Assembly (NCBI RefSeq): GCF_001152565.1
Contig: NZ_CQAZ01000029.1
Span: forward strand, 1-58,366
Length of the DNA stretch: 58,366 bases
From: Yersinia pekkanenii
GTDB taxonomy: Bacteria > Pseudomonadota > Gammaproteobacteria > Enterobacterales > Enterobacteriaceae
Direction: 5' to 3'
In this document: in pieces, positions 48,122 to 56,777 of the stretch
How the letters are laid out: each line of letters begins with the position of its first letter
Position numbering within the stretch: position 1 is the stretch's first letter
Position numbers and translations under genes: made by a program
The notes under the pieces: model-generated
Told to the model about the DNA's origin: nothing
The model's input: the letters and a program-made list of their open reading frames with translations, nothing else
The model's database searches: none

Positions 48122-48943
48122 ATGTCGTCAGAAGAGTTAGAACTGGTCTGGAGTAGCATTAAAGCAGAAGCTAGAGCACTGGCTGAGTGTGAACCCATGC
48201 TGGCGAGTTTTTTTCACGCGACATTATTGAAGCATGAAAATTTAGGCAGTGCGCTGAGTTATATTTTGGCGAATAAACTGGCTAACCCGATCATGCCCGC
48301 TATTGCCATCCGTGAGGTGGTTGAAGATGCTTATCGCGCGGATGGACAGATGATTGTCTCCGCTGCTCGCGATATTATGGCTGTACGGCTACGTGACCCT
48401 GCTGTTGATAAATATTCAACACCACTGCTGTATCTCAAAGGTTTTCATGCTTTGCAGGCTTACCGTATTGGTCACTGGTTGTGGGCGCAGGATCGTAAAG
48501 CGTTGGCAATTTATCTGCAAAATCAAGTCTCTGTTGCTTTTGGGGTAGATATCCATCCGGCGGCGACTATTGGTTGCGGCATTATGCTGGACCACGCCAC
48601 CGGTATTGTTATTGGTGAAACCGCAGTAGTTGAGAATGATGTTTCTATCCTGCAATCTGTCACTTTGGGTGGTACCGGTAAAACCAGTGGTGATCGTCAT
48701 CCGAAGATCCGTGAAGGTGTGATGATTGGTGCTGGTGCAAAAATTCTGGGGAATATTGAAGTTGGGTGTGGCGCTAAAATTGGTGCCGGGTCGGTGGTGT
48801 TGCAGTCAGTACCCGCACATACCACTGCCGCTGGCGTACCTGCTCGAATAGTGGGCAAACCAGAAAGCGATAAACCATCACTGGATATGGATCAGCATTT
48901 TAATGGGGCGGGGCACGGTTTTGAGTATGGAGACGGCATCTAA
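48122..48943 (+). CDS. cysE: serine O-acetyltransferase
   Basis: 273 residues. First step from serine to cysteine. Helical N-terminal half (about 1-140), then left-handed beta-helix with hexapeptide repeats (IGCGIMLDHATGIVIGETAV in 20, VMIGAGAKILGNIEVGCGAK in 20) and an extended C-terminal tail that in the family carries the cysteine feedback and CysK-binding end (GDGI). Complete. Confidence 0.98.
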   Translation: MSSEELELVWSSIKAEARALAECEPMLASFFHATLLKHENLGSALSYILANKLANPIMPAIAIREVVEDAYRADGQMIVSAARDIMAVRLRDPAVDKYSTPLLYLKGFHALQAYRIGHWLWAQDRKALAIYLQNQVSVAFGVDIHPAATIGCGIMLDHATGIVIGETAVVENDVSILQSVTLGGTGKTSGDRHPKIREGVMIGAGAKILGNIEVGCGAKIGAGSVVLQSVPAHTTAAGVPARIVGKPESDKPSLDMDQHFNGAGHGFEYGDGI

Positions 48944-48948
48944 TCTTA

Positions 48949-49076
48949 TCCTTCGTACTTAAAGCTATAGTTGTGTTAGCTGCACTTACTCACCCGAGTC
49001 ACTGACTTGAGTCAGCTCCGCGGGATGAGTTCGTTTGCTACCTTGCTACAACGTCAATTACTTTGGATAGGCACCT
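48949..49076. repeat. diverged copy of the dispersed Yersinia-type repeat
   Basis: TCCTTCGTACTTAAAGCTAT at the left and GTCAATTACTTTGGATAGG at the right correspond to the ends of the 41259 repeat; ACTTGAGTCAG and CCGCGGGATGAG lie in the palindromic middle. Located between convergent cysE and trmL. Confidence 0.62.
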
Positions 49077-49123
49077 TTCTATTGCGTTGCTAGCCGGTCG
49101 CCAACACAACTTGGTCAAAAAAA

Positions 49124-49627
49124 CTACTCTTTCAGTAACGCACCCGGATAACCTAATTGCCGCCAGGCTTCATACACCACGACTGACACTGCATTTGATA
49201 GGTTCATACTGCGGCTGTCGGCCTGCATTGGAATTCTGATTTTCTGTTGGGCAGGCAATGCATCCAGAACATTGGCCGGTAAACCACGGGTTTCAGGGCC
49301 AAACAGCAGGTAATCATTTTCCTGATAGCTCACGGCACTGTGGGCCGGTGTCCCTTTGGTGGTCAGCGCAAATAAGCGGGCCGGTTTTTTATCGGCAGAT
49401 TGCACGCCATCCAGTTTTTCACTGTCGAGGAATGCTTGATAATCATGGTGATGCTTGATGTCGGCAAACTCATGATAATCAAGACCCGCGCGGCGTAAGC
49501 GTTTGTCATCCCAGGTGAAACCCAAGGGTTTAATCAGATGAAGCTGGCAGCCGGTATTCGCACATAACCGGATGATATTACCGGTATTGGGCGGGATTTC
49601 GGGTTCAAATAAAACGATATTAAGCAT
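49124..49627 (-). CDS. trmL: tRNA (cytidine/uridine-2'-O)-methyltransferase TrmL
   Basis: 167 residues, SPOUT knot methyltransferase that methylates the wobble base of tRNA-Leu. The family motifs [20 protein letters not shown] (20), [11 protein letters not shown] and [19 protein letters not shown] are intact. Divergent from ada. Confidence 0.96.
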   Translation of the reverse strand: MLNIVLFEPEIPPNTGNIIRLCANTGCQLHLIKPLGFTWDDKRLRRAGLDYHEFADIKHHHDYQAFLDSEKLDGVQSADKKPARLFALTTKGTPAHSAVSYQENDYLLFGPETRGLPANVLDALPAQQKIRIPMQADSRSMNLSNAVSVVVYEAWRQLGYPGALLKE

Positions 49628-49711
49628 ATGTCCCCCAATAATGAGGGGCGCAGGATATCAGAAACTGGCTCTCAGTGCAGTGGTTGCCAACGTGAGTGGC
49701 GTAAAAGAAAA

Positions 49712-49724
49712 AATTTAAAAGCAA
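49712..49724 (+). promoter_or_regulatory. Ada box upstream of ada
   Basis: AATTTAAAAGCAA matches the Ada operator form AAT-N6-GCAA exactly, 93 bases before the ada start. A TTTTATATGC stretch 27 bases on may contain the -10. Confidence 0.72.
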
Positions 49725-49816
49725 CAAGCGGAGAGTGCAAGTGGTGGCTGTTTTATATGCTGGTCACCACAATCAGCATCAATGGGGTATCCATCATGAT
49801 ATCAGTGAGGGGATTT

Positions 49817-50926
49817 ATGGACAGCGCACCAGACCCACGTTGGGCCGCTATTATTAATCGCGATAAAACCGCCGATGGCCAGTTTGTTTATGCCGTGAAA
49901 ACCACCGGTGTGTATTGCCGACCCTCTTGTCCATCCCGCCAGGCTAAAGCCGAACATATTGAATTCTTTGCCGATAATGATACGGCTGAACTTGCCGGCT
50001 ACCGGCCTTGTAAACGTTGTCGGCCAACTGAGTTATCTCAAGCACGGCAGCACGCAGAAAAAATCAGTCAGGCATGCCGTTTAATTGAACAGGCCGAAAC
50101 ACCACTCAAACTCAGTGAACTGGCGGCTAAACTCAATCTCAGCGCCTTTTATTTCCATCGGTTGTTTAAAGCTATTACTGGGCTGACACCTAAGGCATAT
50201 GCCAGTGCGGCCCGCAGTGCACGTCTCCGCATTCAATTGGCGGGCGAAGGCTCGGTGACTGACGCTATCTTTGACGCTGGATACAACTCTAATGGACGAT
50301 TCTATGAGCAATCGAATCAGTTATTGGGGATGACGCCAACCCGATATCGTAAGGGTGGGCGCGATACTAGGCTGCACTTTGCCGTTGGAGAAAGCTCCCT
50401 TGGCGCGATTTTGATGGCGAAAAGTGAACTGGGTATCTGTGCCATCTTATTGGGTGATTCACCCGCTCTGCTGGTACAGCAGTTACAGGATAAGTTTCCG
50501 CAGGCGGAGTTAATCGGTGGCGAGACTGAGTTTGAGCAATGGTTCGCGCAGGTGGTGGGATTGGTTGAGGCACCGCAACTGGGGCTTGATTTGCCACTGG
50601 ATATCCGTGGGACTGCTTTTCAGCAGCGAGTTTGGCAGGCGCTGCGGGAAATACCGGCAGGCGAGACCGCCAGTTATGGTGATATTGCCACTAAAATTGG
50701 TTCACCGAAAGCGGTGCGTGCGGTTGCCAGCGCCTGTGCTGCCAATATACTGGCGGTCGCCATTCCCTGCCATCGGGTCATTCGTCAGGATGGAGCATTG
50801 TCAGGCTATCGTTGGGGTGTTGAGCGGAAGCAGCAGTTACTGGAAAAAGAGGGAGGGAAGAGATGTCAGCAAACCGTGATAGCCGAGATCTGCCCGATCC
50901 CAGATGATCGGGCAGATGTACAATAG
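49817..50926 (+). CDS. ada: bifunctional Ada: methylphosphotriester sensor, AraC regulator and O6-methylguanine methyltransferase
   Basis: 369 residues from MDSAPDPRWAAI (GAGGGG upstream; longer starts at 49796 and 49628 are not favoured). N-Ada zinc domain with the four Cys: CRPSC and CKRC (C38, C42, C69, C72 equivalents); AraC HTH region (about 90-190); C-terminal transferase with PCHRV active site. The C-terminal 20 residues go past E. coli Ada and are encoded by a perfect 12-bp hairpin. Methylation of the first Cys would switch it to activate its own Ada box. Confidence 0.95.
   Translation: MDSAPDPRWAAIINRDKTADGQFVYAVKTTGVYCRPSCPSRQAKAEHIEFFADNDTAELAGYRPCKRCRPTELSQARQHAEKISQACRLIEQAETPLKLSELAAKLNLSAFYFHRLFKAITGLTPKAYASAARSARLRIQLAGEGSVTDAIFDAGYNSNGRFYEQSNQLLGMTPTRYRKGGRDTRLHFAVGESSLGAILMAKSELGICAILLGDSPALLVQQLQDKFPQAELIGGETEFEQWFAQVVGLVEAPQLGLDLPLDIRGTAFQQRVWQALREIPAGETASYGDIATKIGSPKAVRAVASACAANILAVAIPCHRVIRQDGALSGYRWGVERKQQLLEKEGGKRCQQTVIAEICPIPDDRADVQ
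50888..50917. terminator. 12-bp hairpin at ada 3' end (convergent with cpxA)
   Basis: ATCTGCCCGATC, loop CCAGAT, GATCGGGCAGAT. It lies inside the last codons of ada. There is no T-run after it, so its terminator role is a guess. Confidence 0.5.
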
Positions 50927-50927
50927 A

Positions 50928-52304
50928 TTAGGACTTAAGCGGATGCAGCGGCAACCAGAGTATCAAGCGCAAGCCACCTAATGGGCTGTCTTCAGCCCGC
51001 ACCCATCCACGATGCTGATTAACGGCTGTTTCGACAATTGCCAGCCCCAAACCCGTCCCACCTGATTCGCGATCCCGCGCTTCATCAGTGCGGTAGAATG
51101 GCCGGAATATCTGCTCGCGGTCTTCCACGCTGACACCGGGGCCATCATCATCGACAGTGATAGTAATACCCTGATTATCAGAGCTGAATGCCACAGCAAT
51201 GTGATGATGGGAATAACGCAATGCATTACGTACGATATTCTCCAACGCACTGTCGAGGGCGGCCGGGTTGCCAAATAAGGTCCATGGCCCCGGAGGTGCG
51301 GTGACTTCCAGTGTTTTACCCATTTGATCGGCTTCAAACTGGGCATCCTCCAGCACGTCTGACCACAAATCATTGGCTTTAATTGGTTCGCGGTGTAGCT
51401 CGTTTTTATGCTGGCTGCGAGATAAAACCAGTAAGTCATTGATCATACTGTCTAACCGCTGTGCTTCCAGTTCGATACGCTCTAGCTCTTTCCCCTCGCC
51501 ATGACGGCGTCGCATTAGCGCAGTTGCCAGTTGCAGGCGGGTAAGTGGTGTGCGTAACTCATGGGAGATATCAGAAATCAGCCGTTGTTGGGCCACAACC
51601 ATTCGATCCAGCGCACTGATCATTTGATTGAAGCTGGCACCGGTGGCTAAAAACTCTTGCGGCCCGGATTCCAACTCAGGGTGCTGTTTCAGGTTGCCGC
51701 GGGCAACATCATCGGCCGCATTTTTCAGTTTACGGGCGGGTTTTGCCAGACTCCATGCCAGCCATAACAGCAATGGTGAACTGATCAGCATGGTAGCAAT
51801 CAACAGCAGTAGCGGCCTATCAAACATCAAATTGATAAAATCAGATTGCGGGCTGCTGGCTGGACGTAGCAAATAAAGCTGATAGTTATCTTCGCCATCA
51901 CGAATAGAGAAGGGGCCAACCATCTCCACCCGGCCATATTTTTTCTTTTTCGGCTGATCGGCGTTATCTGACTGACCGATAAAATTACGTACAATTTGCA
52001 TTTCGTGGCGCTGAGCACCAATGACACGGCCCTCGGTGGTCACTAACACCAAATGCTGGCCTGGTGGGGCCCATTTCTCGATAGCGCGATAAAGTCTGCG
52101 CCACCACATGAGGTCATTGGCAGGATCACTGGCCAGCTCCGCTTCAATATGTTGCTCTAGCATCGTTCCCTGACGCTGTTCACTGTCGAGCAAGGTAGTC
52201 AGTTGACGCGAGTCGAGCTTAGGCACCATCAGCACCAGCATTAATACCAGAGCCAAGGTAAACCAGAAAATAGCAAAAATTCGCGTCGTTAAACTGTTAA
52301 TCAT
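50928..52304 (-). CDS. cpxA: envelope stress sensor histidine kinase CpxA
   Basis: 458 residues. N-terminal TM (about 7-29), periplasmic sensor (about 30-163), TM2 (about 167-187), HAMP, H-box SDISHELRTPLTRLQLA (phospho-His about 248), N-box and G boxes (DDDGPGVSVEDREQIF and GGTGLGLAI). Phosphorylates CpxR, held off by CpxP. The start overlaps cpxR's stop (ATGA). Confidence 0.98.
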   Translation of the reverse strand: MINSLTTRIFAIFWFTLALVLMLVLMVPKLDSRQLTTLLDSEQRQGTMLEQHIEAELASDPANDLMWWRRLYRAIEKWAPPGQHLVLVTTEGRVIGAQRHEMQIVRNFIGQSDNADQPKKKKYGRVEMVGPFSIRDGEDNYQLYLLRPASSPQSDFINLMFDRPLLLLIATMLISSPLLLWLAWSLAKPARKLKNAADDVARGNLKQHPELESGPQEFLATGASFNQMISALDRMVVAQQRLISDISHELRTPLTRLQLATALMRRRHGEGKELERIELEAQRLDSMINDLLVLSRSQHKNELHREPIKANDLWSDVLEDAQFEADQMGKTLEVTAPPGPWTLFGNPAALDSALENIVRNALRYSHHHIAVAFSSDNQGITITVDDDGPGVSVEDREQIFRPFYRTDEARDRESGGTGLGLAIVETAVNQHRGWVRAEDSPLGGLRLILWLPLHPLKS

Positions 52305-52999
52305 GTTTCAGAAACCATCAGATACCCGCGACCACGCAGGGTTTTAAACCAAGGTAACCCGTCTTTGCGATCCGGCAACTTACGGCGTAGGTTTGAAATG
52401 TGCATATCAATGGCACGGTCAAACGGTGTCAATCGTTTACCTAACACTTCCTGACTGAGATGCTCCCGCGATACTACCTGACCAAGGTGCTGGGCTAGCA
52501 GATAGAGTAAGGTAAATTCAGTGCCGGTTAACTCCAGAGATTGGCCTTCAAAACTGGCCTCTTGACGGCCCGGATTCAATTGCAGGCAATCAACTTCCAG
52601 TGTCGGGGCTCCCTGATCAACATTCTGCTGCTGTTCGCTCCAGTTGGAGCGGCGCAAAATGGCACGGATACGTGCAACCAACTCGCGATCGTTAAACGGT
52701 TTTGCCAGATAATCATCCGCACCTAGCTCAAGGCCAAGCACCCGATCCAATTCACTGCCACGGGCAGTCAGCATAATCACCGGTGTCTGGTGATGTTGAC
52801 GTAACTCTTTCAGGGTTTCGATACCGTTCTTACGTGGCATCATAATATCAAGCAATAACAAGTCGATAGAACTATCCAGCAGGTTTAATGCCTGTTCACC
52901 ATCATAGGCAACAACAACATTAAAGCCTTCCATTTCCAGTAATTCTTTCAACAGCGACGTCAATTCACGATCATCATCAACTAATAGGATTTTATGCAT
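52301..52999 (-). CDS. cpxR: envelope stress response regulator CpxR
   Basis: 232 residues from MHKILLVDDDRELT; the reading to 53074 overshoots into the control region. Receiver domain with phospho-Asp in LLLLDIMMPR (about 51), Lys105-type AKPFNDRE, and OmpR-type winged helix with RAIDMHISNLRRKL. Controls its own operon and cpxP through the boxes at 53054. Confidence 0.98.
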   Translation of the reverse strand: MHKILLVDDDRELTSLLKELLEMEGFNVVVAYDGEQALNLLDSSIDLLLLDIMMPRKNGIETLKELRQHHQTPVIMLTARGSELDRVLGLELGADDYLAKPFNDRELVARIRAILRRSNWSEQQQNVDQGAPTLEVDCLQLNPGRQEASFEGQSLELTGTEFTLLYLLAQHLGQVVSREHLSQEVLGKRLTPFDRAIDMHISNLRRKLPDRKDGLPWFKTLRGRGYLMVSET

Positions 53000-53053
53000 G
53001 ATTATTTCTCCTCTTGACGCAAAATACGTTATCGATTGCCGGTATTCCATGAC

Positions 53054-53089
53054 TTTACTTAGCTTTACATGCACTGACCCCAGTTTTAC
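53054..53089. promoter_or_regulatory. CpxR boxes between cpxR and cpxP
   Basis: On the minus strand GTAAAgctaaGTAAA (53054-53068) matches the CpxR site GTAAA-N5-GTAAA exactly. A third GTAAA half-site (53085-53089) follows 16 bases on in the same orientation. Auto-activation of both divergent units is expected. Confidence 0.9.
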
Positions 53090-53185
53090 ATCCCCTGACG
53101 CTTGTTTGCAGCCAGACCGATAGACTTCTTCTCATTGAATCGCATAGCAGCAAATCGCTTAGCAGACAGAACCTAGGAGTTAATA

Positions 53186-53686
53186 ATGCGCAAAGTAACT
53201 AAAGTATCAACGTTAATCATGGCGTCAATGTTAGTTCTCGGCTCTAGCGCCGCCTTCGCCGCCGATAAAACTGGAGCCACGGATAACAGTTGGTGCCACG
53301 GTGACGGTTCGATGATGAACAAGAAAGACGGTCGCGGCCACAATAACATGTTTGATGGCGTCAATCTGACTGAACAACAACGCCAGCAAATGCGTGACCT
53401 GATGCGTCAGTCTCGCCAAGACCAGCCGCGTGTAGACTTGGCTGACCGCGAAGCAATGCATAAACTGGTTACCGCGGATAAATTCGACGAAGCTGCTGTA
53501 AGAGCGCAGGCCGAAAAAATGTCCAAGAACCAGATTGATCGTCAGGTCGAAATGGCCAAAGTCCGTAACCAAATGTTTAACTTGCTCACACCAGAGCAAA
53601 AAGCTGTCTTGAATCAAAAGCACCAGCAGCGCATTGCACAAATGCAGCAGGCGCCAGCAGCACAACCCTCTTCTGCCCAGAAGTAA
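53186..53686 (+). CDS. cpxP: periplasmic Cpx accessory protein CpxP
   Basis: 166 residues. Signal peptide (about 1-27, cut near AFA-AD), all-helical mature protein with two LTxxQ motifs, [14 protein letters not shown] and [10 protein letters not shown], the CpxP/Spy signature. Inhibits CpxA and binds misfolded proteins. Gln-rich C-terminus. Confidence 0.97.
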   Translation: MRKVTKVSTLIMASMLVLGSSAAFAADKTGATDNSWCHGDGSMMNKKDGRGHNNMFDGVNLTEQQRQQMRDLMRQSRQDQPRVDLADREAMHKLVTADKFDEAAVRAQAEKMSKNQIDRQVEMAKVRNQMFNLLTPEQKAVLNQKHQQRIAQMQQAPAAQPSSAQK

Positions 53687-53739
53687 GTAGTACCCTGTAA
53701 CACCCTGTTTTCCTTGCTATAGACACCATCCCTGTCTTT

Positions 53740-53768
53740 CGCCCTCCATGATGGAGGGCTTTTTTTTG
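53740..53768 (+). terminator. cpxP terminator
   Basis: GCCCTCCAT and ATGGAGGGC, then T8. Strong. Confidence 0.92.
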
Positions 53769-53868
53769 TCTCTAAAAAATTTATCTATTAAAAACAGCTT
53801 GTTGTAAAGCGTACAAGGTTCAGTAACGCTTTCAAATTCTGCCCAATGTGGACAGTTTATGGACGCTC

Positions 53869-54171
53869 TTATGCCATTAATCCGCCCTTTAATGGATTGA
53901 GTATAACGGCGTTTTGCAGATAATCTGGTGACAGGTGTGCATAAGCCATTGTTTGCTGGATATTGGCGTGTCCAAGTATCTGTTGTAGGGCGATAATATT
54001 CCCGCCGTTCATCATAAAATGGCTGGCAAAAGTGTGCCGTAATACGTGGGTGGCCCATTTTGAGCAACGCCTCTCTGGGCTAATTGAGAAACTCTCACCC
54101 GCCGCCGACTGGTCGCCAACAGAGCCAAACAATTGCACATCAGCCAGTAGCAGCGCATCAAACGTCAACAA
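53869..54171 (-). pseudogene. integrase remnant (C-terminal catalytic end)
   Basis: The last about 60 residues (THVLRHTFASHFMMNGGNII, QQILGHANIQQTMAYAHLSP in 20-residue parts) are clearly those of a P2-like tyrosine integrase and close to the 25893 integrase. Catalytic H-x2-R, H and Tyr are all there but the N-terminal two thirds and the first catalytic Arg are gone. The preceding 40 codons (FDALLLADVQLF...) do not look like integrase, so a junction falls near 54080. The reading direction matches a prophage inserted after cpxP. Confidence 0.85.
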
Positions 54172-54425
54172 GCCTCTGACAGCACGCCCTTTGTTGGGGG
54201 GTTAGTCAAATTGGAATACTAGAGATTGAAGATATCATTACTCAAAACATGAATATTAATTAGGTCAACGGCTTTTACCTTTCTGGCCGAAAATCTCTTA
54301 ATTACCTTGCGGTATGAGAAAACAGCCAGCATGAACCACAATTAATGTTATCTTAAATTAAGAAAGTTCTGGAGGAATCTTATTTTTTATTGAGCATTAA
54401 TTTTAACTGATAAACATATATAGAT
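54172..54425. other. AT-rich stretch without a gene
   Basis: Junction material between the integrase remnant and the cargo segment. I see no credible start or product. GGAGGAATC at 54371 has no ATG in range. Confidence 0.5.
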
Positions 54426-54620
54426 AAAATCCTCGCAGACTCTAGTATTTTCTGGCATATATTTATAATATCACCCAAAAGGACTTGGGGTTGTACAACA
54501 ACGGATTATGCTATGGTTCGAAATGGGTTTTGCAAAGTTGATAGTTTAGGTTTTCCAAAATTTACTGGGATTGATCTCCTTAGATATAAACTACTGCCAA
54601 AGAAGAGAGTATTCCTGTTT
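54426..54620 (+). pseudogene. upstream half of disrupted cargo gene
   Basis: An open frame without start codon reads about 65 residues: ILADSSIFWHIFIISPKRTW, GCTTTDYAMVRNGFCKVDS, LGFPKFTGIDLL, then is lost near 54590. The reading continues in another frame as the 54620 protein. The frame change suggests one gene broken by a short indel. Confidence 0.4.
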
Positions 54621-55129
54621 TGTTATTAGCTGGCGTCGCTGTATCTGAAGTTGGCGGAATACCAGACAGACTTAAATCTGCTGGGTTTTTACAATTTCGG
54701 CAATTTATTATTGATACAATAAAGCAAGATAATACTTCATCAAATAGTACCGCTGTCGGATTGATTGCTATGCAAATAAGAGTAGTGGCTGAAACCATTG
54801 GGTTAGATCCATCAACATTAACAATGTTACAGCAACACAAACTAGCCGATTACCTGCTTTCAGATTCTTTTAATATAAGAGTTGTTGCTAAGCATCTTAA
54901 CTCATTAATTCTATTTGATAATCAAAAAATTATAAATGCCAGCAACTTAACCGATGAGCAAATTATCTTGGCGGGTTCCAGATATAATCGTGGTATCGAA
55001 AGGCATAAAGATGATTTCGTCAATTCCATTGCCGCTCCGGTGGGCAGTAGTGTTCGAGAATACAGCTCATACGGACGGAGAATTATTGAAAATAAATCAA
55101 CGAGATATCAAATTTTGGGTGTTGAATAA
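54620..55129 (+). CDS. cargo protein, possible toxin domain (5' end uncertain)
   Basis: 169 residues from TTG 54620; the frame is open to 54590. Residues 85-160 contain IRVVAKHLNSL, LTDEQIILAGSRYNRGIERH and SYGRRIIE, a pattern I associate with muramidase-like effector domains from phages and type VI loci, though I cannot place it in a family. Low GC compared with neighbours. It overlaps the next gene as TAATG, the usual look of a toxin-immunity pair. Function is inferred. Confidence 0.45.
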   Translation: MLLAGVAVSEVGGIPDRLKSAGFLQFRQFIIDTIKQDNTSSNSTAVGLIAMQIRVVAETIGLDPSTLTMLQQHKLADYLLSDSFNIRVVAKHLNSLILFDNQKIINASNLTDEQIILAGSRYNRGIERHKDDFVNSIAAPVGSSVREYSSYGRRIIENKSTRYQILGVE

Positions 55130-55431
55130 TGAAAAGTATAATCATGTATGGATATTACATACTTTGTTTTATTGCAATATACCTTCTTTCCTCTTTTAAG
55201 GAAGAATCGTTCATTGATGGTGTGGAAATAAAAAATGCCTGTATCGCCCATAGAGCCTTAGTTGTCGACGATATCAGGGATTTTACCGTTACATTGGCTA
55301 TACTTTCTCTTATTCCTTGCTTTATTTATTTGAAGAGTTTTAAATTCAAAAACAAACCTTTAAATATATTAAGTGTATTGCTAGCGTTCTATTTACTTTG
55401 GCGTTTCTTTATCCGTTTGAATATCTGTTAA
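55129..55431 (+). CDS. small membrane protein, possible immunity partner
   Basis: 100 residues. TM1 about 5-21 (IMYGYYILCFIAIYLLSS), a periplasm-sized loop with two Cys-free charged parts (KEESFIDGVEIKNACIAHRA in 20), TM2 about 53-70 and TM3 about 79-95 with FKFKNK between. Coupled to the upstream cargo gene through TAATG. Size and place are those of immunity proteins against cell-envelope toxins; not proven. No family recognised. Confidence 0.5.
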   Translation: MKSIIMYGYYILCFIAIYLLSSFKEESFIDGVEIKNACIAHRALVVDDIRDFTVTLAILSLIPCFIYLKSFKFKNKPLNILSVLLAFYLLWRFFIRLNIC

Positions 55432-55549
55432 TGAGCGATTCCTCTTAATATAATGGGGGCATTATCTCTAAATCTGTACTTTGTTGTGACAACAACCCAC
55501 CAACGTTCATTGATGGAAGCATGTCTTAAACAGAAGCATCCTTCCTTCC

Positions 55550-55753
55550 ATGAGTACACAAACCCAACTTTCTGAAATCCAGTGCTTACTGCGTAACCTT
55601 ATCCGCACCGGTGTCGTAATCGAAGTTGATACCGATGGAGCCTTATGTCGTGTTGAAACCGGTGAGATCCAAACAGATTGGCTTAACTGGCTAACGCGTC
55701 GCGCTGGCCGTTCGCATGATGGGTGGGCACCGTCATTAGATGAACAGGTGTAG
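55550..55753 (+). pseudogene. baseplate assembly protein V, N-terminal fragment
   Basis: 67 codons: IQCLLRNLIRTGVVIEVDTD (20), RVETGEIQTDWLNWLTRRAG (20), SHDGWAPSLDEQV. These match the first about 65 residues of P2 gpV, which is about 210 long. The conserved GEQV end is followed at once by a stop, then toxin sequence. The break is a deletion or insertion junction at about 55750. Confidence 0.83.
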
Positions 55754-55910
55754 CTACCGAGCGGTTTACACCGTTCAATTTGGTCATGCGGTGTATGTGT
55801 TATATGCATTCCAGAAAAAATCCTCATCTGGAATAGCCACGCCAAAGCCAGATGTGGATAAGATCCGTGAGCGGCTGAAAGCCGTAGAGAGTCATGCTAA
55901 AGGAGCATAA
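55740..55910 (+). pseudogene. HigB/RelE-like toxin, C-terminal fragment
   Basis: In the +1 frame from the end of V: YRAVYTVQFGHAVYVLYAFQ (20), KKSSSGIATPKPDVDKIRER (20), LKAVESHAKGA. This is the C-terminal half of a phage-type HigB toxin (Gp49-like family; mRNA interferase). The N-terminal half is missing, replaced by V. An ATG at 55740 could give a 56-residue product, probably inactive. Confidence 0.75.
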
Positions 55911-55911
55911 T

Positions 55912-56229
55912 ATGAGCCATGATATCGAAATCAGCAGTGGTAATGTTTATGCCGATCTTGGCAAAGATAATGCTGAAGAAATGCAGGTGAAAGCGCAGCT
56001 TGCCACCACTATTGGTAACATTATTAAAAGTCGTCGGCTAACACAAGAACAGGCCGCGAAGCTACTCGGGATGACTCAACCGAAGTTGTCTAATCTGTTG
56101 CGCGGGCAGTTTCGAGGCATTAGCGAGGCCAAAATGTTGGAGTGCCTGACTCGCTTGGGGCGCGATGTGCAAATTGTCGTCGGGAAAGCACGCCGCACAC
56201 CCGGTAGCCTGAAAGTGGTGTTTGCCTGA
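55912..56229 (+). CDS. HigA-like XRE antitoxin
   Basis: 105 residues from ATG 55912 (AAAGGAG upstream). XRE HTH in LTQEQAAKLLGMTQPKLSNL (20) followed by LRGQFRGISEAKML; partner antitoxin of the broken HigB upstream. Now an orphan; it may still bind DNA. Intact full length. Confidence 0.85.
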   Translation: MSHDIEISSGNVYADLGKDNAEEMQVKAQLATTIGNIIKSRRLTQEQAAKLLGMTQPKLSNLLRGQFRGISEAKMLECLTRLGRDVQIVVGKARRTPGSLKVVFA

Positions 56230-56378
56230 TATGTCTAACAGCCCGACTTATCGGGCTATTTTAATTCCCCCTCTTGTCCCATTCCTCTCACATCCCTCCT
56301 GACATGTCACTCACACTGATTGGCGGCACACTAACGCGATAATTTTTGCGCGATAGCGATTTGATTCAGGAGGAAAAA

Positions 56379-56777
56379 ATGACCGCTCGATATTCAGGCA
56401 TGAACCGTGATTCAGGTGAGTTGCTCGATGACATCAGTCATATCAGGCAAAGCGTGCGCGGCATTCTGATCACCCCTATCGGCACGCGAGTGATGTGCCG
56501 TGAATATGGTTCGTTGTTGTCTGCGTTGATTGACCAGCCGCAAAACACGGCACTTAACCTGCAAATCATGGCCGCCTGCTATAGGGCGATTTTGACGTGG
56601 GAGCCGTGTGTCAGGCTAATGGCCATCAGCTTTGATAACCGATTCAACGGTGAAATGTTTATTGATATCAGCGGCCAACTGACCGACGTCGACGGCACTT
56701 TTTCCCTAAGAAACCGCGCTGGTAAAGCAGGTATCAGAGCACATCAACATCCTACTCGACGCCATCGCAATGGATAA
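56379..56777 (+). pseudogene. baseplate assembly protein W (gpW/gp25), 3' end lost
   Basis: From ATG 56379 (AGGAGG upstream). MTARYSGMNRDSGELLDDIS (20) and IRQSVRGILITPIGTRVMCR (20) and EYGSLLSALIDQP are gp25/W family; acidic fold intact to DGTFSL near residue 112. The last about 20 residues come from out-of-frame G sequence, so the gene is cut at about 56714. P2 W is about 115 residues, so only the C-terminus is altered. Confidence 0.8.

Noticed and set aside
53717-54067. 116-codon minus-strand frame next to the integrase remnant
   Set aside because: Runs through the cpxP terminator and is a shadow of the integrase fragment in another frame.
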